From: Halothiobacillus sp. | GTDB lineage: Bacteria > Pseudomonadota > Gammaproteobacteria > Halothiobacillales > Halothiobacillaceae | DNA length: 39,062 nt | Direction: 5' to 3' | Assembly (NCBI RefSeq): GCF_028710545.1 | Contig: NZ_JAQTTX010000009.1 | Location: 1-39,062 of the forward strand | Part shown: piece after piece, positions 1 to 6,571 of the stretch | Layout: each line of letters opens with the position of its first letter | Numbering within the stretch: position 1 is the first letter of the stretch | The notes under the pieces: generated by a model | The model's input: the letters and a program-made list of their open reading frames with translations, nothing else | What the model was told of the DNA's origin: nothing | The model's database searches: none | Program-made: the position numbers and the translations under genes

Positions 1-354
1 GCCGCCGCCGGCAATCAAAACCGGATGGAGGAGGACGGGAATATCCGGATAATCCGTGAGAATACTGTGAATCACCTCGCCCAGCGCCACGCTGCCGATC
101 ATGCCGATTTTGATGCATTGCACGGGCATGTCTTCCAGCACGGCGCGCGCCTGTTCGATCACGAGGCTCGAATCGGTCGGCACGAAGCGTCTCACGTTCA
201 CCGTGTCCTGAACCGTCAGTGCGGTGATCACGGTGGCAGGATGAACGCCCTGGCTGATGATTGCTTCGATATCCGCCTGAACACCCGCCCCGCCGCTGGG
301 ATCGTGCCCGGAAAAAACGAGAACGACCGGGACGCTCAAATCAGACTTGCTCAT
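1..354 (-). CDS. thiD: Hydroxymethylpyrimidine (phosphate) kinase ThiD, N-terminal part (cut by window edge)
   Basis: The reverse strand reads from an ATG at 354 to the window edge without a stop, giving 118 codons of the N-terminus. The motif GHDPSGGAG near residue 16, followed by VQADIEAI, is the signature of the HMP kinase/HMP-P kinase family in the ribokinase fold. Further on, TALTVQDT and IKIGMIGS also match the family. The enzyme phosphorylates hydroxymethylpyrimidine and its monophosphate in cytoplasmic thiamine synthesis. It is divergent from the yihY-like gene, with 101 bp between the two starts. I see no TPP riboswitch in that gap. The C-terminal half, with the ATP-binding and catalytic residues, lies outside the window, so I cannot exclude a fusion such as ThiDE. 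The family call is firm. Confidence 0.9.
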   Translation of the reverse strand, partial: MSKSDLSVPVVLVFSGHDPSGGAGVQADIEAIISQGVHPATVITALTVQDTVNVRRFVPTDSSLVIEQARAVLEDMPVQCIKIGMIGSVALGEVIHSILTDYPDIPVLLHPVLIAGGG

Positions 355-455
355 AATTCACCATCAGTTGTACTTGAGAAAAGGGTACTGCAAATTGGCT
401 GCGTTTGGAGTAGCTTAGAGCGCCAGAACCGTTAGGATCGCCCGAACGAGAGTCT

Positions 456-1844
456 ATGAAAAACGTATCATTGATGGGCCTGCTAACCGCCGCCCAACGC
501 TGGATCTGGCATGCCAGACCACACCGGCGCTATCACCGCATCGGGCAACGCCTCGGCCGCATCGGCCTGTATATCAGCCGTGAAGCGTTCAAAGGCAATC
601 TGCAACTCAACGCCATGAGTTTATCCTACATCACCCTGCTTTCGCTTGTACCGTTGCTTGCCGTGAGCTTTTCGGTACTCAAGGCTTTCGGCTCCGATCA
701 GGTGATCGAACCCTTCCTCACCACCCTGCTCGAACCGCTGGGTAGCTCTGCCGAAGGGCTTACCACACAAATCCTGACGTTCGTCGGCAATATCAAGGTC
801 GGGGTCTTAGGTGCAGTGGGTATCGCCATGCTGTTTTTCACCGTCGTGACACTCATGCAGAAAATCGAATCGGTATTCAACGGCATATGGCATGTCCTGC
901 AACTCCGACAGATCACGACCCGTTTTCCAATGTACCTGACGGTTCTGATGGTCGGACCCGTGCTCGTGCTGGCTGCCACCGGCCTCACGGCCAGCCTGCT
1001 TTCCAACCATTTTGTGACCGACTTCACGCAACATTCCGTATTCCGGGACGCACTCGCGTCGATCGCCTGGCTGGTACCGTTCATGGTCTGGGTGGCCGTA
1101 TTCACCTTCATCTACGCCATGGTGCCCAATACGTCGGTACGTTTTTCTTCCGCGTTGGCGGGCGGTGTCGTGGCTGCGATTTTGTGGAATGGGATTGGTC
1201 TGGCCTTCGGCAGCATGATCGCCACTTCCACGCAGTACACCGCGATTTACTCGGCTTTTGCTTCGCTGATCCTGTTCATGGTCTGGCTGCAACTGGCCTG
1301 GATGATTGTACTTTTGGGCGCCACGGTTTCATACGCGTGGCAAAACATAGAACAACTCCCGATCCGTGAAAAAACCGAGGAGAATCATCCTTTCGTCTTG
1401 ATGACTGCCGCGCTTGAAGCCCTTTCCCGAATCGAAGCTCAATTTCATAACGCCAAAGCGGCACCCGGCACCGATGAACTGAAACACACGCTGCTCGAAG
1501 TGCTGTCCATAGATCCGGACGACACCCAGCAAGCCTTGGAACAACTGGCCAAAGGCGGGCTGATCAATCTTGTGGTTACCCAACAGCGAGAAGGCTGGGT
1601 ACCGGCCATGCCGACTGATCGACTCAATCTGGCACAAGTGCGGGCGGCTTTGTGGGGTCAACCCGATGTTCGGAGCCATAAGCTCTATCCCGTCACACGC
1701 GCATGGATGGACGCTGAGCAGCAATTAATCGAACAAACCTTGGGTAGGCTTGATTTCACTTTGAATCATGCGGATGAACCATCTGTCGAAACTTCGATAA
1801 AACCCCGGCCCACCGATCTTCAAGCAAATCCAATAGGCAAGTAG
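456..1844 (+). CDS. YihY/BrkB family inner-membrane protein
   Basis: A 462-residue protein with the YihY/BrkB (UPF0761) signature LSYITLLSLVPLLAVSFSVLKAFG at about residues 52-75, then about five more hydrophobic segments up to residue 290. The region around residues 225-290, with PNTSVRFSSALAGG and WLQLAWMIVLLGA, is typical. Residues about 300-462 form a soluble cytoplasmic tail, longer than in minimal members, with a possible winged-helix-like region around 340-390. The family was once mis-named ribonuclease BN; its function is unproven, with transport or envelope roles proposed. The ATG at 456 follows a weak GAGAG ribosome site. Only 12 bp separate its stop from the next gene, so the two are probably co-transcribed. 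Confidence 0.9.
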   Translation: MKNVSLMGLLTAAQRWIWHARPHRRYHRIGQRLGRIGLYISREAFKGNLQLNAMSLSYITLLSLVPLLAVSFSVLKAFGSDQVIEPFLTTLLEPLGSSAEGLTTQILTFVGNIKVGVLGAVGIAMLFFTVVTLMQKIESVFNGIWHVLQLRQITTRFPMYLTVLMVGPVLVLAATGLTASLLSNHFVTDFTQHSVFRDALASIAWLVPFMVWVAVFTFIYAMVPNTSVRFSSALAGGVVAAILWNGIGLAFGSMIATSTQYTAIYSAFASLILFMVWLQLAWMIVLLGATVSYAWQNIEQLPIREKTEENHPFVLMTAALEALSRIEAQFHNAKAAPGTDELKHTLLEVLSIDPDDTQQALEQLAKGGLINLVVTQQREGWVPAMPTDRLNLAQVRAALWGQPDVRSHKLYPVTRAWMDAEQQLIEQTLGRLDFTLNHADEPSVETSIKPRPTDLQANPIGK

Positions 1845-1856
1845 GACAGGGTAATC

Positions 1857-3176
1857 ATGTCCATCCATTCCTCCGAGTTACCCCGTCAGTCAAAAAATCA
1901 GGCCGACGCAAATCCAGTCGAATTGGAAATGGAAAACCAAGACAGCAATACGCAGTCCGATCAAGCCAGCACCCGCAGACCAACGCCATTTCTGACGACT
2001 CGAAAACTATGGACCTTCGCCCTGATCGCCGTACTCGCGGCCAGCACAGTTGCCTATCACGCAAACCATCTGGACTACGACGACCTGCTTGTGCGCATAC
2101 AGGCTGAAAACAGTTTGGGTTATCTGGGTAAAGAAGTCTTGAAACAGCCACCGCTCGTGCAGGCGCAATTGCTCAGCTACTCGAAAAATCAGGCACTCAC
2201 CATGCAAGCGTGGCTGGCATTGCAAAAATACCCGAAACAGACACCCCGGATACTGGACTGGTACGGACAAAACCCGGATTTCCAAAACATCCTTGAGCGA
2301 TTCGGCCCGGACGTCATCCCGGTCATCGATTATTTCATCACGCATTCCATCCAGAGCCTCAATGCCCTCAACGCCATCACGCAAACCGCATCATCGATTG
2401 CACAAGAGTCGAAGTCCATGTGGAGCAACCTGACGGGTTCTGAGCCGACAAATGCCTTGCCGGATGATCAACCCGCGAAACCACTTAGCGAACTCACGCC
2501 CGAACAACGCGGCTGGGCGGCAATCCACGATATTCATCTGGAAGGAAACCACTTTCTCGGACAGTTTGATATCGACAGCGCGGGCAACGCGCATTGGAAC
2601 ACCACGGATCGCATCACCCAGGATGTGGGGCGTTTCCTGACCAGCGGCATCGCCGATGTCGAACGAAAACAGGATCTGAACGAGAAGATCACAGCCGCAG
2701 ACATCGGCTGGGCCGCTGTCGATGCCTTGCCGGTCATAGCGGGATTGAAACTGCTGAAGCTGGGCAAGGCTGGCGTGCAAGCAGCCAAAGAGAGCAAGGC
2801 GGTGGAAGCCATCGCTACAACCAAAGCAGGGAAACTTGCAGCCAAGGAAGGCAAAACAGCCGATGGGTTAACCAAGGCCGCCAAAGTCGGATGGGTCGAA
2901 CGAACGGGGATACTGGCGCGTGGTCTCGCGCCCGGTTTCCTGAGAAAAGCGGCCTGGCTTGCCACCGCCTACATCGTCATCACCCACCCCGAGTTGCTCT
3001 CCAGCCTGTTCGTGCATCTGGGAAATCTGCTGGGCGCACCGGCCTGGCTTTCCTTACTGCTGGGGTGGACGAGCGTGTTTTATATCCTGCTTTTTCCCTT
3101 CATCTGGCTGCTGGAAAAGGTCGTCAGATACTCAGCCCGGCTTCTGCGGTGGCTATCTATTTCATCAAGTTCTTGA
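1857..3176 (+). CDS. Unrecognised membrane-anchored protein
   Basis: I do not recognise this 439-residue protein. A hydrophilic N-terminus of about 50 residues is followed by one hydrophobic segment (about 52-67, FALIAVLAASTVAYHAN). A long soluble region follows, with an Ala/Lys-rich stretch at about 300-345 (KAGVQAAKESKAVEAI, TTKAGKLAAKEGKTADGL). At the C-terminus two or three hydrophobic segments (about 365-430) end in a basic tail. This suggests a large periplasmic domain held between membrane anchors. Codon use resembles the neighbours. AGGACAGGG upstream of the ATG at 1857 is a usable ribosome site, and the 12-bp gap to the yihY-like gene suggests an operon. I infer an envelope role from topology only. 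Confidence 0.75.
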   Translation: MSIHSSELPRQSKNQADANPVELEMENQDSNTQSDQASTRRPTPFLTTRKLWTFALIAVLAASTVAYHANHLDYDDLLVRIQAENSLGYLGKEVLKQPPLVQAQLLSYSKNQALTMQAWLALQKYPKQTPRILDWYGQNPDFQNILERFGPDVIPVIDYFITHSIQSLNALNAITQTASSIAQESKSMWSNLTGSEPTNALPDDQPAKPLSELTPEQRGWAAIHDIHLEGNHFLGQFDIDSAGNAHWNTTDRITQDVGRFLTSGIADVERKQDLNEKITAADIGWAAVDALPVIAGLKLLKLGKAGVQAAKESKAVEAIATTKAGKLAAKEGKTADGLTKAAKVGWVERTGILARGLAPGFLRKAAWLATAYIVITHPELLSSLFVHLGNLLGAPAWLSLLLGWTSVFYILLFPFIWLLEKVVRYSARLLRWLSISSSS

Positions 3177-3431
3177 GTGCAAGCTCATAAAACCTCAACC
3201 TGAAAAATCCTAAATTCAGCCCTGACATCCTCTTTAAAACAATCATTGGGCACCTCGAAAAACCTACTGAACGCTGTCTTGCGCCTGCTTAATGCGCAGC
3301 AGGCGCAAGCCCGCATTAAGCTGGCGTCAGCCCGGAGCCATTCAAAGTGGTTTTTTAGCGGGCTTGGATGCAATGACGAAGGCATCGAGATGGCTTTTAC
3401 AAATCAGCTCAAAGCGCGCTGGAACAATGCC
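3177..3431. other. Intergenic stretch with a truncated palindromic repeat, no gene seen
   Basis: Between the membrane-protein stop and the tRNA promoter there is no convincing gene. It contains a truncated copy (3248-3334) of the small palindromic element found complete at 9493-9612, and a poly-T stretch near 3351-3356 that could be a remnant of its other end. An 80-residue open frame here is built from the repeat and lacks a ribosome site. Confidence 0.6.
3248..3334 (-). repeat. Truncated copy of the small palindromic element
   Basis: The left end GGGCACCTCGAAAAACC (3248-3264) is identical to the left terminus of the element at 9493. The next bases, TACTGAACGC, match the reverse complement of that element's right end, so the copy is inverted relative to it. 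Similarity continues through AAGCTGGCGTCAGCCCG at about 3334 and then stops; no intact right terminus follows. Inside is a perfect 11-bp hairpin (3278-3288 with 3299-3309, CTTGCGCCTGC). Confidence 0.75.
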
Positions 3432-3460
3432 TTGACGTTTATGAAAGTGCTCTGTAAGAT
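3432..3460 (+). promoter_or_regulatory. Sigma-70 promoter of tRNA-Val
   Basis: TTGACG (3432-3437), a 17-bp spacer, then TAAGAT (3455-3460). A GC-rich discriminator (TCGCGTCC) follows, as expected for stringently controlled stable-RNA promoters. The tRNA begins 19 bp after the -10 box. Confidence 0.85.
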
Positions 3461-3478
3461 TCGCGTCCTACTTTTAAT

Positions 3479-3553
3479 AGTCGCGTAGCTCAGTGGTAGA
3501 GCATCACCTTGACATGGTGGTGGTCGGTGGTTCGATCCCACTCGCGACTACCA
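3479..3553 (+). tRNA. tRNA-Val (anticodon GAC)
   Basis: A 75-nt cloverleaf with CCA encoded. The acceptor stem pairs AGTCGCG with CGCGACT, the D-arm contains GCTCAGTGGTAGAGC, and the anticodon loop is TTGACAT with anticodon GAC, reading GUC valine codons. The T-loop is TTCGATC. A strong promoter lies upstream and a terminator 46 bp downstream, so it is a single-gene transcript. The restriction-modification locus begins about 170 bp beyond it, a common location for acquired DNA, although I found no duplicated tRNA 3' end on the far side. Confidence 0.97.
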
Positions 3554-3599
3554 GATCATTATTTCAAGCTTTTCAGATGATGCTTGAATATATCAACAC

Positions 3600-3644
3600 A
3601 AAAAAGCCTCAAACTGAGCTATAAAGCCGTTTTGAGGCTTTTTT
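3600..3644 (+). terminator. Rho-independent terminator after tRNA-Val
   Basis: AAAAAAGCCTCAAA (3600-3613) pairs with TTTGAGGCTTTTTT (3631-3644) across a 17-nt loop and ends in a T run. The A-rich left arm means it could also terminate leftward transcription. Confidence 0.88.
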
Positions 3645-3723
3645 CATATCGGGTGCCGAGCATGTGGATGCACGTAGGTGCAGCATTGCATTTTTAGCTG
3701 GATCGCATGGAGGGATGGACTGA

Positions 3724-5763
3724 ATGCCCACACTGAACTGGATCGGCAAAGAAGCCGTCGTCAAACACCACAAGGAAGTGCCGTTCCGCCTACTGGAGCC
3801 GGTGCCCGAGCTGTCTTGCGGCGCTGCCGACAGCGGCAACCTCATCGTGCAGGGCGACAACCTGCACGCGCTCAAGGCGCTGCTGCCGCGCTATGCCGGG
3901 CAGGTGAAATGCATCTACATCGACCCGCCCTACAACACCGGCAACGAAGGCTGGGTGTACAACGACAACGTCAACAGCCCGGAGATCCGCAAGTGGCTGG
4001 GCGAAGTGGTCGGCAAGGAAGGCGAGACGCTGGATCGGCACGACCGCTGGCTGTGCATGATGTACCCGCGGCTGGTGCTGCTGAAGCAGTTTTTGCGCGA
4101 GGATGGCGCGATTTTCGTTTCCATCGACGACAATGAAGTGGCGACACTGCGGCTGTTAATGGATGAGATTTTTGGGAAAAACAATTTCATTGAAACTGTG
4201 ATTTGGGAGAAGAATTACGCACCCAAAGCCTCAGCACGCCACTTTTCAGAAGCCCATGATTATGTAGTTGTTTATGCATTAAAAGTGGAAAAATGGATTC
4301 GACACCTCATTCCAAGATCGGACAAACAGGACAAGCTATACAAGAATCCCGACAACGATCCGCGCGGCAATTGGCGGCCAAATAATATGGCTGCACGAAA
4401 TTTTTACAGTAAAGGTACCTATCCAGTAACTTGCCCGTCAGGCCGTGTAATTCCGGGGCCACCGAAGGGTTCATATTGGCGGATTTCAGAGGAAAAGCTT
4501 CGTGAGTTGGATCGAGACGGTCGCATTTGGTGGGGTGCCGAAGGAAACAATGTACCTGCCCCAAAAATATTCTTATCTGAAGTAAAGCAGGGAGTTGTTC
4601 CTATGAGTTTGTGGCCTTATAGCGAAGTTGGCCACACACAAGAAGGAAAAAGAGAGCTTCTCAATTTAGTAGATTTTGGAAACTCTGATGATGTTTTCAT
4701 CACCCCCAAACCCACCCGCCTGATACAACGCATCCTGCAAATCGCCACCGACAAGGATTCGCTGATTCTGGATAGCTTCGCCGGTTCTGGCACCACGGGT
4801 CATGCGGTGCTCAAACAAAATGCCGAAGATGGCGGCAACCGTCGCTTTATTCTGGTCGAGATGGATGAAAACATTGCGCAGAACGTGACCCGCGAACGGG
4901 TCAGGCGGGTGGCCGAGGGCTACACCAACGCCAAAGGTCAGGCTGTCGAAGGTCTTGGCGGTGGCTTCCAGTTCTGCCGCCTGTCTGCCGAACCGCTGTT
5001 CGATGCCGACGGCCAGATTCGCCGCGACGTGACCTTTGCGCAGTTGGCCGAATTTGTCTGGTTTGCTGAAACCGGCAGCGGGTATTCACCCTCACCCCAA
5101 CCCTCTCCCATCGAGGGAGAGGGAGCCAGCTCACCCTCACCCCATCCCTCTCCCATCAAGGCAGAGGGAGCGATTGACCCTTCCCCCTTCATGGGGGAAG
5201 GATGGGAAGGGGGTGCCAATTTCGCACCCTCACCCCATCCCTCTCCCATCGAGGGAGAGGGAGCCAGCTCACCCTCACCCCATCCCTCTCCCATCAAGGG
5301 AGAGGGAGCGATTGCCCCTTCCCCCTTCACGGGGGAAGGATGGGAAGGGGGTGCTAATTTCACACCCTCACCCCAACCCTCTCCCATCGAGGGAGAGGGA
5401 GCCAGCTCACCCTCACCCCAACCCTCTCCCATTGAGGGAGAGGGAGCCAGTATCGCAGCCCTCCTCGAAGGCGAGGGCGCCGGTCTCCCCTCCCCCCTTG
5501 TGGGGGAGGGGCCGGGGGTGGGGGCGCAAGCGCGCTCGCCACTGCTGGGTGTACATGAAGGCCGCGCCATTTATCTGCTCTACAACGGCATCCTCAAGGA
5601 CAAATCGGTCGGTGGCGGCAATGTGCTCACCGGCCCGGTGTTCGATGTGTTGCCGAAGTTCGCCGGGCCGAAAGTGATCTACGCCGCCGCCAACCGCATG
5701 GGTGCGCGCGCCACGCGCGAGGGCATCACCTTCAAGCAGACCCCTTACGCGCTGGAGATTTGA
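3724..5763 (+). CDS. Type III-like DNA N6-adenine methyltransferase (Mod), with in-frame repeat insertion
   Basis: A 679-residue site-specific DNA methyltransferase. The catalytic motif DPPY (residues 67-70, in IYIDPPYNTG) precedes the SAM-binding motif FAGSGTTG (about 352-359). That is the beta-class order typical of Type III Mod subunits, with the target-recognition region between the two. That central region (about 4150-4705) is visibly AT-richer than the flanks, suggesting exchange by recombination. Residues about 455-600 consist of tandem PSPxPSPIEGEGA-type peptides encoded by a palindromic intergenic-type repeat; the frame stays open and a normal C-terminus follows (ending TPYALEI). GGAGG lies 10 bp before the ATG at 3724. 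Mod should methylate adenine in the recognition site and specify the target for the Res protein at 6568. Whether the repeat-bearing protein is active cannot be told from sequence. Confidence 0.93.
   Translation: MPTLNWIGKEAVVKHHKEVPFRLLEPVPELSCGAADSGNLIVQGDNLHALKALLPRYAGQVKCIYIDPPYNTGNEGWVYNDNVNSPEIRKWLGEVVGKEGETLDRHDRWLCMMYPRLVLLKQFLREDGAIFVSIDDNEVATLRLLMDEIFGKNNFIETVIWEKNYAPKASARHFSEAHDYVVVYALKVEKWIRHLIPRSDKQDKLYKNPDNDPRGNWRPNNMAARNFYSKGTYPVTCPSGRVIPGPPKGSYWRISEEKLRELDRDGRIWWGAEGNNVPAPKIFLSEVKQGVVPMSLWPYSEVGHTQEGKRELLNLVDFGNSDDVFITPKPTRLIQRILQIATDKDSLILDSFAGSGTTGHAVLKQNAEDGGNRRFILVEMDENIAQNVTRERVRRVAEGYTNAKGQAVEGLGGGFQFCRLSAEPLFDADGQIRRDVTFAQLAEFVWFAETGSGYSPSPQPSPIEGEGASSPSPHPSPIKAEGAIDPSPFMGEGWEGGANFAPSPHPSPIEGEGASSPSPHPSPIKGEGAIAPSPFTGEGWEGGANFTPSPQPSPIEGEGASSPSPQPSPIEGEGASIAALLEGEGAGLPSPLVGEGPGVGAQARSPLLGVHEGRAIYLLYNGILKDKSVGGGNVLTGPVFDVLPKFAGPKVIYAAANRMGARATREGITFKQTPYALEI
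5087..5520. repeat. 138-bp tandem repeats inside mod
   Basis: Units start at 5087, 5225 and 5363, exactly 138 bp (46 codons) apart. Each full unit contains two copies of a palindrome of the type CCCTCTCCC-ATCGA-GGGAGAGGG and one of CTTCCCCCTT-CA-YGGGGGAAGG. The third unit is partial (to about 5452), followed by a degenerate arm reaching about 5520. Because the period is a multiple of three, the reading frame survives. Similar palindromes are common intergenic repeats in Proteobacteria; here they lie within a gene. Confidence 0.92.
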
Positions 5764-5765
5764 TC

Positions 5766-6035
5766 ATGCCTACCATTAGCATGTTTTACGGAATTTTGGT
5801 GGCGATGTACGTGCTGGATACGGATCGACATCATCACCCGCACATTCATGTGCGTTACAACGAATTCAAAGCGGTGATTCAAATTCCCGACGGAGAGTTG
5901 CTGGATGGCAAATTGCCGAGTCGGCAGATGAAGCTGCTCCAAGCCTGGCTTGAGATCCATCGCGATGAGCTGATGGCCGACTGGCATTTGGCCAGTACCG
6001 GGCAGACCCCTTTCAAAATTGACCCCTTGCGGTAA
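5766..6035 (+). CDS. DUF4160 domain protein
   Basis: An 89-residue protein beginning MPTISMFYGILVAMYVLDTD and containing HHPHIHVRYNEFKAVIQI and LPSRQMKLLQAWLEIHRDEL, which match the DUF4160 family along its whole length. The ATG at 5766 gives the family's usual MPTIS start; a TTG two codons upstream is less likely. It begins 2 bp after the mod stop, so it is probably translated by coupling. DUF4160 genes often sit immediately before a DUF2442 gene, as here, and such pairs have been suggested to be toxin-antitoxin-like; that role is unproven. The His-rich HHHPHIHV segment could bind metal, which is only inference. Confidence 0.88.
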   Translation: MPTISMFYGILVAMYVLDTDRHHHPHIHVRYNEFKAVIQIPDGELLDGKLPSRQMKLLQAWLEIHRDELMADWHLASTGQTPFKIDPLR

Positions 6036-6099
6036 GAACCTGTTTATGATCTCGCTGAACGGCGCATTGCATCCGTTGATCGAAATCGTAAACAGGTTC
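6036..6099. repeat. 64-bp near-perfect palindrome between the DUF4160 and DUF2442 genes
   Basis: GAACCTGTTTA (6036-6046) is exactly inverted at 6089-6099, and the next 16 bases on each side also pair at about 12 positions, leaving a loop of about 10 nt. TAA occurs directly outside both ends (6033-6035 and 6100-6102), which may be a 3-bp target duplication. It could act as a transcript hairpin between the two genes or be a small inserted element. Confidence 0.75.
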
Positions 6100-6110
6100 T
6101 AAGGAGCGTG

Positions 6111-6365
6111 ATGATGACCCCCGATGTGATTCAGGTTCAGCCTTTGCCGGATTACACCCTGATGGCACAGTTTGCAACCGGCGAATGGCGCCGCTTCAAC
6201 ATGGGCAGCTATCTTCAGTATCCAGCATTTTCAGCCCTGAAAGACCCGGCATTTTTTCAGCGTGCGCATGTGGAGCATGGCACTGTGGTATGGACTGACG
6301 AGATTGATCTGTCGCCAGACACGCTGTACCTGCGCGGGCAGCCCATTTCGGAGCCGGTTGCATGA
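6111..6365 (+). CDS. DUF2442 domain protein
   Basis: About 84 residues. The pattern VIQVQPLPDYTLMAQFATGEWRRFNM, then SALKDPAFFQRAHVEHGTVVWTDEIDLSPDTLY, is characteristic of DUF2442. An AAGGAG ribosome site at about 6101-6106 precedes two ATGs (6111 and 6114) and a less likely upstream ATG at 6108. The stop overlaps the next start (ATGA at 6362). It is the usual downstream partner of DUF4160 genes. Family members are small and uncharacterised; a DNA-binding or antitoxin role is a suggestion from gene pairing only. Confidence 0.87.
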   Translation: MMTPDVIQVQPLPDYTLMAQFATGEWRRFNMGSYLQYPAFSALKDPAFFQRAHVEHGTVVWTDEIDLSPDTLYLRGQPISEPVA

Positions 6366-6571
6366 GCATGCTTGCACCCGATCAAGCAATAAACACGACA
6401 AGCATCGATCAAGCGAACAGTACCGTTTTGTGCGCAGGTGAACTGGCTGCGCAAACAGGTACCGAGTTGATCGTCTGTCGGGAAGGTGTGATCGCGCGCA
6501 TCAAACCATACCCCGGCAATAACCGAAACGAGGTGCAAGAAATCCCGACGCAATACGAGGATGCACCATGA
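6362..6571 (+). CDS. Small unrecognised protein between the DUF2442 gene and res
   Basis: A 69-residue frame that overlaps the upstream stop (ATGA, 6362-6365) and the res start (ATGA, 6568-6571) by 4 bp each. That arrangement is strong evidence that it is translated as part of the operon. The product is mildly acidic, lacks membrane segments, and has a central stretch LCAGELAAQTGTELIVCREGVIARIKPYPG that could form a small beta-rich fold. A second in-frame ATG at 6368 could be the true start. I recognise no family. Confidence 0.65.
   Translation: MSMLAPDQAINTTSIDQANSTVLCAGELAAQTGTELIVCREGVIARIKPYPGNNRNEVQEIPTQYEDAP

Noticed and set aside
355-455. TPP riboswitch upstream of thiD
   Set aside because: The 101-bp gap lacks the conserved thi-box segments and is short for a riboswitch plus promoter.
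3246-3488. 80-residue open frame before tRNA-Val
   Set aside because: It is built from the truncated palindromic repeat, runs through the tRNA promoter and has no ribosome site.
5087-5520. CRISPR array
   Set aside because: The repeats are contiguous 138-bp units of palindromes inside a reading frame, without unique spacers; no cas genes are present.
4938-5570. Pro/Gly-rich antisense frame across the mod repeats
   Set aside because: The repeat array is palindromic and open in several frames; no start signal supports the antisense reading.
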